64,000 nucleotides of DNA from assembly GCA_963785255.1 (NCBI GenBank), contig CAWAUR010000002.1:806001-870000 (forward strand). The letters are read 5' to 3'. This document shows, one piece after another, positions 33,670 to 41,773 of this stretch. The position numbers were made by a program, and so were the translations under genes. The DNA is from Bog-159 sp963785255 (lineage in GTDB: Bacteria; Acidobacteriota; Terriglobia; Bryobacterales; Bryobacteraceae). A model generated the notes under the pieces. The model saw only the letters and a program-made list of their open reading frames with translations. It was not told the origin of the DNA and ran no database searches. Numbering within the stretch: position 1 is the stretch's first letter; each line of letters starts with the position of its first letter.

Positions 33670-35544
33670 CTACCGGTGTGGGACCCTGCCCCCACGCGTT
33701 CGCGACGCTGCATTCGGGAAGGATGGCGCGCCGTGCGTCTGCCCGTGGCACACCAGATTGCAGGTATTCTTCGTCCGGTTGTAAGAGACCGGCGCCAGCC
33801 CGTTCGGCGCCACCACATTCGCATCGAAGTTGACCAATCGTTCGCCGGAAATTGCGGGCGAGAAGCTGCCCATCCCGTGCGCCGTGTGGCAAACCGAGCA
33901 TGAAAAACCCGCGTTGATATGCATCGCGTGTCCCGAGAAGCTCGAGTTGGCCATCACGATTTTCAGGTCGTGACACTTGCCGCACAGCGCGTAAGGACCC
34001 ACGGCGCTGAGGTCCGGATCCGGAAACGGATTCACGATCGGCAGCCCCGGCCGCGGCGCCTGGCTCATCTCATAACGGCGTTCCAGAATGTGCGTGAATT
34101 TCGAACCGTGCGGACCGTTGGGACCCGCACCGCCGAACTCGCGATTGTCGTCGCTGTTGTGGCAATCGGTGCATAAAATGCGTACGCCCATCGCGCGACC
34201 TTGCGTCACACCGTCGAGATTCATCATGAACGGCCGCAAACTGGGTTGCGGAAATATGCTGCTGCGATCGTGCGTTACCGGATGGCTGGACGATGCGGTC
34301 TGTGCGAATTGCGGCACCAGGTTGAGCGGGTCGCCGGCCGAAACGGTCCACACCGGAAGATATCCGAATACGCGGCTGGCGGTCTTGCCGCTGCTGGTAG
34401 CGTGGCAGCGCAGGCAATTCTCGTATTGATTGACCGCCGCGGGTTCGACCGGACTGACTCCGTCCGTGGCGCTGATGCCCGCCACATTGGATTGCGAAAT
34501 TCGAATCGCGGGCGCGGCGGGAAATGCCGTGACTTTGCTTGAAGAGTGCGCATTGTGGCAGTCCACACACGTGGCGTGCCGGTTCTGATTCAGCAGCGCA
34601 TTCTCGCCGGCCTGGTGCTGATCGTTGGCGGAAGGGAACGGATGGCCGGTCTTGGCGAACTCGGCGGCCACGTTCGGAATCGCGGGCGAGATGCTCGAGC
34701 CGCCGCCATGGCACAGCAGGCAATCCTGTTCGTTGGGCGCCCGCAACAATTCCGCCGATCCCGGAGCGTTGTGCACCTGGTGGCAGGAGATACAGGCATT
34801 TTGCCCGACCGTCGAATAATCGCCCACCGGCGCGCTCATCACATTGCGCACGCTGTTCGCAGCCACGGCATGCGCGCTGGTTTCCCACATCGACAGGCGA
34901 TTGTTCTGCCCGGTGACTACTCGTTTCGGATCGTGGCAGGCCAGGCAAAGCTGGCCGCGCGAGCTGTCGATCACCAGAAAATTCTGCGAAACCTTGTCCG
35001 TCCCCTGCGCGTGCGGATCGTGACAAGTGGTGCATTCGATGTTGCCCTTGATCAGCTTTACGGCGCCGGTCTTATCGAGAGTCTTTCCCGAGGAGGTCAG
35101 CGAGGCGGCCAGATCCGGCGAATCCTTGATCGGCAGCGCCAGATCGATAGGATGCGATTGCTGCAAATTGCGGCCGAAAACGTCGGCCGCCTTCATCTGA
35201 CCGGACGTGGGGATGGTGCCGTACGCCTGCGTTTGTCCGGGCGCTACCGTGCCATCGTGGCAACTCAGGCATAGCAGGCTGGGACTCGTGGCGGCAGGCT
35301 GGGCGTCTGTCTCTTTGTACGTGGAACTGGTGTACAGCGTATAAACCTGTTTCGAGAGCTTCTGATTCCACAGCGGCGTGGAACCGCCGATCCCGTTGTG
35401 TGGCGCGTGGCAATAGCGGCAGGACCCGGGCAACTGGCCGTTGACGGGTCCGCCCCCGCCCGCCAGGTTATGCACGCCGATCACGTCGACGCTCTGCGCG
35501 GAAAGCGTGGCCGCGGCGAATAGGGCTGCCCACGAAAGCTTCAT
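33670..35544 (-). CDS. Multihaem c-type cytochrome, 12 haem motifs
   Basis: Exported 624-aa cytochrome (signal KLSWAALFAAATLSAQ). I count eleven CXXCH motifs (CRYCH, CLSCH, CTTCH, CLACH, CISCH, CLLCH, CVDCH, CLRCH, CTDCH, CGKCH, CSVCH) plus one CX3CH (CNLVCH) near the C-terminus. Many are followed by an extra His a few residues on (for example CHAPH, CHDPH), consistent with bis-His haem ligation. It is the last gene of the minus-strand cytochrome/porin operon and overlaps the NHL gene by ATGA. It probably carries electrons across or outside the outer membrane. The final residues (ASRTRGGRVPHR) run into repeat-like DNA. Confidence 0.92.
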   Translation of the reverse strand: MKLSWAALFAAATLSAQSVDVIGVHNLAGGGGPVNGQLPGSCRYCHAPHNGIGGSTPLWNQKLSKQVYTLYTSSTYKETDAQPAATSPSLLCLSCHDGTVAPGQTQAYGTIPTSGQMKAADVFGRNLQQSHPIDLALPIKDSPDLAASLTSSGKTLDKTGAVKLIKGNIECTTCHDPHAQGTDKVSQNFLVIDSSRGQLCLACHDPKRVVTGQNNRLSMWETSAHAVAANSVRNVMSAPVGDYSTVGQNACISCHQVHNAPGSAELLRAPNEQDCLLCHGGGSSISPAIPNVAAEFAKTGHPFPSANDQHQAGENALLNQNRHATCVDCHNAHSSSKVTAFPAAPAIRISQSNVAGISATDGVSPVEPAAVNQYENCLRCHATSSGKTASRVFGYLPVWTVSAGDPLNLVPQFAQTASSSHPVTHDRSSIFPQPSLRPFMMNLDGVTQGRAMGVRILCTDCHNSDDNREFGGAGPNGPHGSKFTHILERRYEMSQAPRPGLPIVNPFPDPDLSAVGPYALCGKCHDLKIVMANSSFSGHAMHINAGFSCSVCHTAHGMGSFSPAISGERLVNFDANVVAPNGLAPVSYNRTKNTCNLVCHGQTHGAPSFPNAASRTRGGRVPHR

Positions 35545-36677
35545 TGCGCCCCTCCCGCGGCCGGTTGCGCGGCGCCGTAATAATGAAACACCTGGACGCG
35601 GCGATGATAGCTATCGACGATCAGAATGCGGCCGGAGCGATCCACCGAGAGTCCGGCCGGCAGAGCAAAATCGCCGATACCGGCTGCCTTGCCGAAGTAA
35701 TAGAGTAAGTGCCCTTCGCGATCGAATACCTGGACGATATTAGAAAACGCGTCGGCCACATACACGTGACCTTCGGCGTCGATGCCCAGACCTTTCGGCC
35801 GGAAGAGACTGCTGTTCTCGTCCGCGCCTCCCAGAACGTAGCGGAAGGCGCCGGAGCGATCGAAAACCTGGATGCGAAAATTCATCGCATCCACGACCAT
35901 CAGATCCTGGCCTTCCAGCCGCAGATCGGTGGGAAAGTTGAATTCCCCGTCTCCGTGACCTTCTTTACCGATGGTTCCTACAACGCTGCCCTGCATGTCG
36001 AGCACATAGATCTTATCGCGCCAGGTGTCACTTACATAGATACGTCCGGCTTCCGAATCCACGGCGATACCGGTGGGCCGCTTGAAAATTCCTTCGCCGC
36101 CGCGCAGGCTGCCGATGGTGCGCTGGAATTTTCCATCCGCGGCGAAGACGAAGATCATGCCGGCTTCCGAGTCTGTGACATAGATATTATCTTTTCCGTC
36201 GACGGCCACGCATTGCGGCGCACGCAGCACATCCCGGCCTTCGGGACGCGACAGGAACTTGTATTTCTGTTGTACGAAATCGAAGATGTGCACGCCGAAC
36301 GCGCCCGGATCCGTGATGATGATGCGGCCGCGCGAATCCTGCGCCACGCCGTAGGGACGCACCATGCTGCGATAGTCAGGCTCGCCCAGCGCCGCATCTT
36401 TGAGCTTGGTCCAGAATCCGCGCTTGATTTTCACTTCGCGCTCGGAGCTGAAATTTCGCTCGAACACCAATCGCCGGCCGCCGTCCATCAGCAGTTCGGG
36501 CGCATCCGGCGCGGCGGGCGCTTTGGGGGCGGAGCGCGCGGCGGCCATCCCCGGCGTGAGCAGTATGAGCGCCAGCGACAATGTGGGGCAGGCTCGTAGC
36601 CTGCGCGGGCCTCTTAGGCCCGCTCTTCTCGCGGCACGCGAGCGGTCTGGGATTGAACTTAGAAGAAGCTGAACCAT
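35541..36677 (-). CDS. NHL-repeat beta-propeller protein (repeat-derived N-terminus)
   Basis: A 378-aa protein with about six NHL-type blades (for example YGVAQDSRGRIIITDPGAFG, PQCVAVDGKDNIYVTDSEAG, TGIAVDSEAGRIYVSDTWRD, GLGIDAEGHVYVADAFSNI, AGLSVDRSGRILIVDSYHRR). The hydrophobic export signal is LSLALILLTPGMAAA. Upstream of it, residues 11-32 (DRSRAARRAGLRGPRRLRAC and PT) are encoded by a family A repeat, so the ORF start at 36677 may not be the native one; a TTG at 36581 directly before the signal is an alternative. NHL proteins accompany porin-cytochrome clusters in other bacteria, so a role in assembly or scaffold of the conduit is possible. Confidence 0.82.
   Translation of the reverse strand: MVQLLLSSIPDRSRAARRAGLRGPRRLRACPTLSLALILLTPGMAAARSAPKAPAAPDAPELLMDGGRRLVFERNFSSEREVKIKRGFWTKLKDAALGEPDYRSMVRPYGVAQDSRGRIIITDPGAFGVHIFDFVQQKYKFLSRPEGRDVLRAPQCVAVDGKDNIYVTDSEAGMIFVFAADGKFQRTIGSLRGGEGIFKRPTGIAVDSEAGRIYVSDTWRDKIYVLDMQGSVVGTIGKEGHGDGEFNFPTDLRLEGQDLMVVDAMNFRIQVFDRSGAFRYVLGGADENSSLFRPKGLGIDAEGHVYVADAFSNIVQVFDREGHLLYYFGKAAGIGDFALPAGLSVDRSGRILIVDSYHRRVQVFHYYGAAQPAAGGAQ
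36582..36627. repeat. Family A repeat inside the NHL gene N-terminus
   Basis: TGTGGGGCAGGCTCGTAGCC then TGCGCGGGCCTCTTAGGCCC plus GCTCTT, read on the minus strand as part of the NHL protein. It lies just upstream of the signal-peptide codons. Confidence 0.9.
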
Positions 36678-38494
36678 CGCGTTAAACCGAAATAAAAAGA
36701 TCCCAACATGCTCGGCGGCAGGTTCGAAGCGCTGAAGCCCTGCACCAGCCTTGTGTAACCCGCCTGAAAGTACGTCTTCCTCACCAGGTAGATGAGCGTC
36801 GCCGATAATTGCGACGTGTTGTTATTGGAGTTGGCGGAGTCGTTCTGCGTGTTGCTTGCCGCTTGCGAGTAAGAGGCCGAAAGTGTGAGGCCCCGGATCG
36901 GATTCGCTCCCAGCGCAAATGTATAGGCGTGTCCCCCGTAAAGAACCACCGCTGCCTGGCTGATCACGGGGAGTGGAATCGGCGTGGCCACCAGGCCCGA
37001 ACCGGTCAGGATGGCGTTGCCGCTGGATTCTGAATATGTGACGGCCCCGCTGATCCGGTTCACTGTAACGGACGTGGAATACGCCTGGCTGGAACTGCTG
37101 GAGCCGGACACTCCGGCCAATCCCGTCTGGGAACCGCTGGCCACGCTGGTCCACGTCGATCTTCGGCCGAGGCGGCGGCTCAGGTTGCCCGAATAACCCA
37201 GAGAATTTGTCAGGTACGAAGCTAACAGGGTCTGTTGATCTTGTGCGTAGTTGAGCGAGCCGGACATGGTCCAACGCCGCACTTCGCGCGCATAGTTAAC
37301 CGCGCCAATCAGGCCCACGTGGGTTAGATTGCTTGGAGTCATCTCGCTGCGCACCGCGCCCAGGGTGGCGTTCAACATGCCTCCCAACAGATAATTCGCA
37401 TAGGTTGCCGTTCCCGTCAGCGAATTGGACTCCAGGGAATCGCCCTCGAAGCGTTGCTCCTGGTATTGTTCGGTCCCATTGAAGCTCATGTGCCAGGCCG
37501 GCACCGTATATGCCGCGAATCCGGTAAGATCCAGGGCATGCGACGACTCCATGGGAAGTGGTCCCTGCGCCGCGATGCCACCCGCCCCGACGATCGTCTG
37601 GTAAAGCTGTCCCGTGAGGTTATCCAGATACTGCGCGTTAGCCCCGAAACTCAGCCTCTCTATCGGACTGAACATCATCCCCGTGAACACGGAATCGACC
37701 ACCCCGTTGTAGTTGCCTTCCGTGCTGGCGTAGTCCAAGTCCGACCTGGTGGCTTCGGATGAAAATTGTCCATTAAACGGTAGCCGATGCCCGAGACCGG
37801 CAGAGTACGAAGTCGTATCGGAGTCGGATTTCTCCGCCGCTTGAGCGGAATACAGTTGCGGCAACTGTGATTCGACGGTCGAGTAATGGTAACCCGCATT
37901 CAAATTAAAGCCGGCCAGTGAATAAGTGAGGTTGGCCATGAATGAATGAAAATCGTTGGTGCTGTTCGCATCCGTGCCGTAAATCGAGTAATCGCTGGTC
38001 CCCTGCTGATAGTTGAACGACAAAGCGGGTAGCTTGGCGACATGCTCGCCCCACCCGATACTGAATAGCTCTGAGTTGCCGTGACTCGTGTAATTAGCAA
38101 TACCCGGAACTCCGAAGTTCCCCTCGCTGTTTAATATGTTGCTGTAGCTGATCGATCCGGGGAAATTACTGCCTCCGAAGATCGATGCGTTGGCATTCAC
38201 GCCGCTGGCGTCGGTGATGGATTGAAAGTCGGAATTGTTCCGGGACTGATTAAGGAAGGGGTCGACGTTGAATGAGAAAAACCCGGGATTGTAAAACGAG
38301 CCGCTCAGGTTCGCCGAGCCGCCTGCGGTAAGACCATGGTCGGAGGCTGTCAGGCTTCCATAATCCGCGGTATATCCGGCAGAGAGATTGCCGCTGAGGT
38401 CGGTGCTGAGGTCCCCCCACTTAACCTGCGCCAACGCTTGGGGAACTATGGCCGCCAGTACCACACAAATCGCGGCTGTTGATATTTTCCCCAA
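36659..38494 (-). CDS. Predicted outer-membrane beta-barrel, MtrB/OmbB-like role
   Basis: 611-aa exported protein with signal STAAICVVLAAIVPQALAQ, many alternating amphipathic strands (for example LFSIGWGEHVAKLPALSFNY, FHSFMANLTYSLAGFNLNAG, TYFQAGYTRLVQGFSASNLP) and a C-terminal Phe (FYFGLTRWFSFF), which is typical of outer-membrane barrels. It lies between a parvulin gene and NHL/cytochrome genes, the gene order expected for a porin-cytochrome electron conduit. Sequence similarity to MtrB or OmbB was not seen directly, so the role is inferred from shape and context. It overlaps the NHL gene by 19 bases. Confidence 0.78.
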   Translation of the reverse strand: MGKISTAAICVVLAAIVPQALAQVKWGDLSTDLSGNLSAGYTADYGSLTASDHGLTAGGSANLSGSFYNPGFFSFNVDPFLNQSRNNSDFQSITDASGVNANASIFGGSNFPGSISYSNILNSEGNFGVPGIANYTSHGNSELFSIGWGEHVAKLPALSFNYQQGTSDYSIYGTDANSTNDFHSFMANLTYSLAGFNLNAGYHYSTVESQLPQLYSAQAAEKSDSDTTSYSAGLGHRLPFNGQFSSEATRSDLDYASTEGNYNGVVDSVFTGMMFSPIERLSFGANAQYLDNLTGQLYQTIVGAGGIAAQGPLPMESSHALDLTGFAAYTVPAWHMSFNGTEQYQEQRFEGDSLESNSLTGTATYANYLLGGMLNATLGAVRSEMTPSNLTHVGLIGAVNYAREVRRWTMSGSLNYAQDQQTLLASYLTNSLGYSGNLSRRLGRRSTWTSVASGSQTGLAGVSGSSSSSQAYSTSVTVNRISGAVTYSESSGNAILTGSGLVATPIPLPVISQAAVVLYGGHAYTFALGANPIRGLTLSASYSQAASNTQNDSANSNNNTSQLSATLIYLVRKTYFQAGYTRLVQGFSASNLPPSMLGSFYFGLTRWFSFF

Positions 38495-38527
38495 GGCGGC
38501 ATTTCCTTCTCACCGTTCGACGACGGC

Positions 38528-39514
38528 TTAAAGTTCCTCTATCTTGGCTTTGGTTCGCAGCCTCTTTCCCAGCGCCGATCGAAGTTGCTCGGTCTTGGTC
38601 TTGGTGAGTTGTTTGCGCAGCTCATCCTTGGCTTCGTCGAATTTCCGGACTCCGCCAGGAGTGTGCGCGTTCAGGCGCACGATGGTGAGCGTCTGCTCCA
38701 CCTGGATGATGCCGCTGACGTCGCCGGGCCGCATGCCCTGCAACGCCAGCAGGATTGCCGGCGGCAGCTTGGCGCGCTCCACCGCCCGGTGATCGCCCAT
38801 CATCACGCGGTAGTCGTCTTCCGAAATCTTTTCCGCGAGCAGTCCGAACTGTTCATAGGTCTTGGTGGCTTGCGCCTGCTTCAGCGCCTGGGCAGCCCGT
38901 TTGCGACCTTCTTCCATTTGCGCCGGCGTCGCCTTGGCGGGCGGGACCATGGAGATGCTCTGCACCGAAAACGATTCCTGGATGCGGAAAGCTTCCGGAT
39001 GCTGGTCGTAATAGACCTTGGCTTCGGCTACCGACACCGCAGCCTTGTCCGAGACTTCCATTTTGATCATTTGTGCAACCAGCAGCGACCGCTGGATCCT
39101 GGCCCGCGCCACTTGCTCGGAACCGTTCACCTCCGCCTTCAGAAACTGCCGGTAGGCTTGCTCGGTGGGAAACTCCTTGCGGAATTCCGCCCACGCCCGG
39201 TCGATTTGGACGAGCGGCACCGTCACCTTTTGCCGCAATGCCTCCTGATATACCAGTTCTTCAAACTCGATCATCTGTAAGGCGCCCTTCCGGATGTTCG
39301 GCTCCAGGGCTTTGGGAAAGTCGCCGCCATGCTGGGCCGCGTATGGAAAGATAGCCAACATCTCCCGGTGGAGATCCCGATCCGTGAGGACGACTCCGTT
39401 GATCCGCGCGACGGGCCTGCCCGCCGGCGCCGCCGTGGAAGGAACATTGGGCGCGCCAGCCTGGGCGGACAGCGCGGAAGCAAGAAGGGCGTATATCGAC
39501 AGATGTTTTTTCAT
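38528..39514 (-). CDS. Parvulin-type peptidyl-prolyl isomerase, SurA/PrsA-like
   Basis: Exported 328-aa protein. It has a signal (SIYALLASALSAQAGA), an N-terminal SurA-like chaperone part (VARINGVVLTDRDLHREMLA, MIEFEELVYQEALRQKVTVP) and a parvulin-like core (ESFSVQSISMVPPAKATPAQ, EKISEDDYRVMMGDHRAVER, LPPAILLALQGMRPGDVSGI). SurA-like proteins help outer-membrane barrels and exported cytochromes fold. It stands directly upstream of the barrel gene, so the barrel or cytochromes are its likely clients. Confidence 0.85.
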   Translation of the reverse strand: MKKHLSIYALLASALSAQAGAPNVPSTAAPAGRPVARINGVVLTDRDLHREMLAIFPYAAQHGGDFPKALEPNIRKGALQMIEFEELVYQEALRQKVTVPLVQIDRAWAEFRKEFPTEQAYRQFLKAEVNGSEQVARARIQRSLLVAQMIKMEVSDKAAVSVAEAKVYYDQHPEAFRIQESFSVQSISMVPPAKATPAQMEEGRKRAAQALKQAQATKTYEQFGLLAEKISEDDYRVMMGDHRAVERAKLPPAILLALQGMRPGDVSGIIQVEQTLTIVRLNAHTPGGVRKFDEAKDELRKQLTKTKTEQLRSALGKRLRTKAKIEEL

Positions 39515-39565
39515 AAGATTCAGAGAGCGAGGGGGGGAAGTCCCCCCCTGTGACTCTCGGCTTTT

Positions 39566-40438
39566 CTACTGGTGGGTGGCGCCGGTCGTCGGAACGTTCA
39601 TCAGACCGTGCTCTTCATTCGACTCTCCACCATGGCAACTCCGGCAGAATTGCGCTGCCACATTGCTGCCGCTGGTGTTGCTGGGAGTGTATGGCCCGCG
39701 GACGAAGAAGGACGTGTTCCAGTTCTGCTGGCCTTGCGGTCCCATCTTGCCGGACCAGATGATCTCACTGTGCTGATCGTGGCAGGTGGTGCAAGTGACC
39801 TCCGGGACGCCGCCGACCCATGCCAACGAGACGGGGAACGCATAGTTGGTGTTGACGAAGACCGTGCTGATGGGTCCCCATGTGATGCTGTTGCTCGATG
39901 CGTTGATGGTGCAGTCCCAGTTGTAGGGGGGACCGCAACCGAATTTAGCATTCGGTCCGACCGGGTGGTCGTTGTTGTAGTTACCGGCGGTCGAGCCATC
40001 GCTTCCAAGGAACGTCGGAGCGTTGCCGCCTACCACCGGCAGCGTCTCCACCGTCGAACCCTTCATCATGCCGGGCCTCGCCAGGTTGCCATCATGGCAG
40101 CTCAGGCAAGCGATGATGACAAACGTGGGGTCATGCGCGGTCAAGCCAGCCTGGGTAAGGCTGGTGGGAAGCGTGACGGGATACCCGCCCGCGTCGCCGA
40201 AGTTGATTGTCTGGCCGTACAGAGGGGTGAGATTCTGTCCCCAGAGAGCCAGGTCGCCGGTGGTGCTGTCGCCCCCGGCCATGCCCGTTCCCATTCCACC
40301 GTTGGCGCCACTATGCGGCGAGTGGCAGGCAACGCAGCCACGGCCGTAAACATTGTGTGCCCCAAGAACGTCGGTTTGCGCCATGGCCGTCATCGCCACC
40401 AAAGCGACGATGAGAGCCAATAGAGCTACTCTACTCAT
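39566..40438 (-). CDS. Tetrahaem c-type cytochrome
   Basis: 290-aa exported protein (signal VALLALIVALVAMTAMAQ) with four haem motifs: CVACH, CLSCH, CTTCH and CRSCH, spaced widely. After the first, CHSPH gives a possible second axial His. The rest is Gly/Asn-rich without known domains. In the operon it could be the periplasmic electron donor to the conduit or a small outer-membrane subunit. Confidence 0.9.
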   Translation of the reverse strand: MSRVALLALIVALVAMTAMAQTDVLGAHNVYGRGCVACHSPHSGANGGMGTGMAGGDSTTGDLALWGQNLTPLYGQTINFGDAGGYPVTLPTSLTQAGLTAHDPTFVIIACLSCHDGNLARPGMMKGSTVETLPVVGGNAPTFLGSDGSTAGNYNNDHPVGPNAKFGCGPPYNWDCTINASSNSITWGPISTVFVNTNYAFPVSLAWVGGVPEVTCTTCHDQHSEIIWSGKMGPQGQQNWNTSFFVRGPYTPSNTSGSNVAAQFCRSCHGGESNEEHGLMNVPTTGATHQ

Positions 40439-40530
40439 AAGATAAAGGCCTCCTAAGCCTGATCTTGTTACTTAGTGCGGACGTGGGCTTCGCCCCGTCA
40501 TCCGTTTTGACTCCCACCGGAGCCAAATCC

Positions 40531-41772
40531 CTAACGCGGCGCATGCGCCGCGGAACTTTGCGCGTTAGCAGGCGCGATCTCTTTGTTAGCCGGTTGCCCC
40601 GTTGCCGGCGCGCCCTCAAGCTTCTTGCGGGCTCCTTCCGCCTCGGCGTCCGTCACATACTGGAACGTCTGCACGCGGCCGGGGAACTGCTCGGAAACAA
40701 TCACTCGATTCTTGCCGTCGATGGCGATGCCATAAGCCGCCTGGAATTGGCCGGGATACGGTCCCTGCTCGCCAAAATAGATCAACAGGCGACCTTCGCG
40801 ATCGAAAACCTGCACGCGGCTCTGGACTTCGTCGACCACCCAAATGTGTCCGTCGCGATCCACCGCGATACCCTTGGGCCGCGCAAATCGTCCCGGACCG
40901 TCGCCGGACTTGCCAAACTCGCTGATGAAGTTTCCTTCGGCATCGAAGATTTCCACGCGATTGTTCAGCGTGTCGGTTACGTATAAGTTGCCATCTCCGT
41001 CCACCGCAACGTTGGTGGGCATGGAGAAGGTGCCGGGATCCGTCAGCGTATGCTTCTTGCCGGTTACGCCGATCGTGCGCAGCAGTTTGTAATTGTCGGC
41101 GTCGAATACCGCCACTTGATCTCTAGAGGTGTCCGCCACGTACAGAAAGCGGTTCTCCCGGTCGATGGCCATACCGCCCGGATCCGCCAGCACGCCGGCT
41201 CCTACGATCGCCTCCTGCTGATGCTTGGAGTTGAACACCAGCACGTAGCGCAGCTTAGAATCCGAAACGAACAGCCGGTCGTTATCGTCCATCGCCAGGC
41301 CATTGATCAGGCCAAAGCGCGCCTCCTTGCCGTTGCGGATCATCTGGGCTTCTTTGGTAGCCGGATCGATAATGAAAATCGCGCCCACCGCTTGATCGGC
41401 GGCGTAGATATTGCCTTCCGAATCGCTGGCCACGCCGTAGACGCGCATGAACTGGTATGGGATTTTGGTGGCTTTTTCGGCCTGCGATTGCGCGCCGGCC
41501 AGCACGTCCTTCCAATTCTTCTTCTCGTGCTTCGGCTTTTCCAGAATGGCCGGGTCGAACTTCTGACCCGTGTACATCGCCAGGAAGCGAACGCGGGCAA
41601 TCTCGGGCGGCTGCGGCCAAACCAGGTTGCTGGTGTCTATGGCGATCCGTTTGGGCGCCTCCGGCTCGGCCGGCGCGTTCTTGGTTTTCTTGTCGCCGGC
41701 GGCCAGCGGCAAAGCGAATAACAGAGCCGCGACCGCGAATAACTGAGCCGCGACCGTAACGGAGCGGTGCAT
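40531..41772 (-). CDS. NHL-repeat propeller protein with repeat-derived signal peptide
   Basis: 413 aa. NHL blades are recognisable, such as YGVASDSEGNIYAADQAVGA, GLAMDDNDRLFVSDSKLRYV, GGMAIDRENRFLYVADTSRD, TNVAVDGDGNLYVTDTLNNR, KGIAVDRDGHIWVVDEVQSR, YGIAIDGKNRVIVSEQFPGR. The N-terminus HRSVTVAAQLFAVAALLFAL is an apparent signal peptide that is encoded almost entirely by two tandem family D repeat units. It starts one base after the 16-haem cytochrome stop. Probably periplasmic or outer-membrane and tied to the cytochromes. Confidence 0.86.
   Translation of the reverse strand: MHRSVTVAAQLFAVAALLFALPLAAGDKKTKNAPAEPEAPKRIAIDTSNLVWPQPPEIARVRFLAMYTGQKFDPAILEKPKHEKKNWKDVLAGAQSQAEKATKIPYQFMRVYGVASDSEGNIYAADQAVGAIFIIDPATKEAQMIRNGKEARFGLINGLAMDDNDRLFVSDSKLRYVLVFNSKHQQEAIVGAGVLADPGGMAIDRENRFLYVADTSRDQVAVFDADNYKLLRTIGVTGKKHTLTDPGTFSMPTNVAVDGDGNLYVTDTLNNRVEIFDAEGNFISEFGKSGDGPGRFARPKGIAVDRDGHIWVVDEVQSRVQVFDREGRLLIYFGEQGPYPGQFQAAYGIAIDGKNRVIVSEQFPGRVQTFQYVTDAEAEGARKKLEGAPATGQPANKEIAPANAQSSAAHAPR
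41717..41768. repeat. Family D repeat, tandem pair forming a signal peptide
   Basis: AGAGCCGCGACCGCGAATAA then CTGAGCCGCGACCGTAACGG plus AGCGG. On the minus strand it reads as SVTVAAQLFAVAALL, the hydrophobic part of the NHL protein's signal sequence. Confidence 0.88.
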
Positions 41773-41773
41773 C

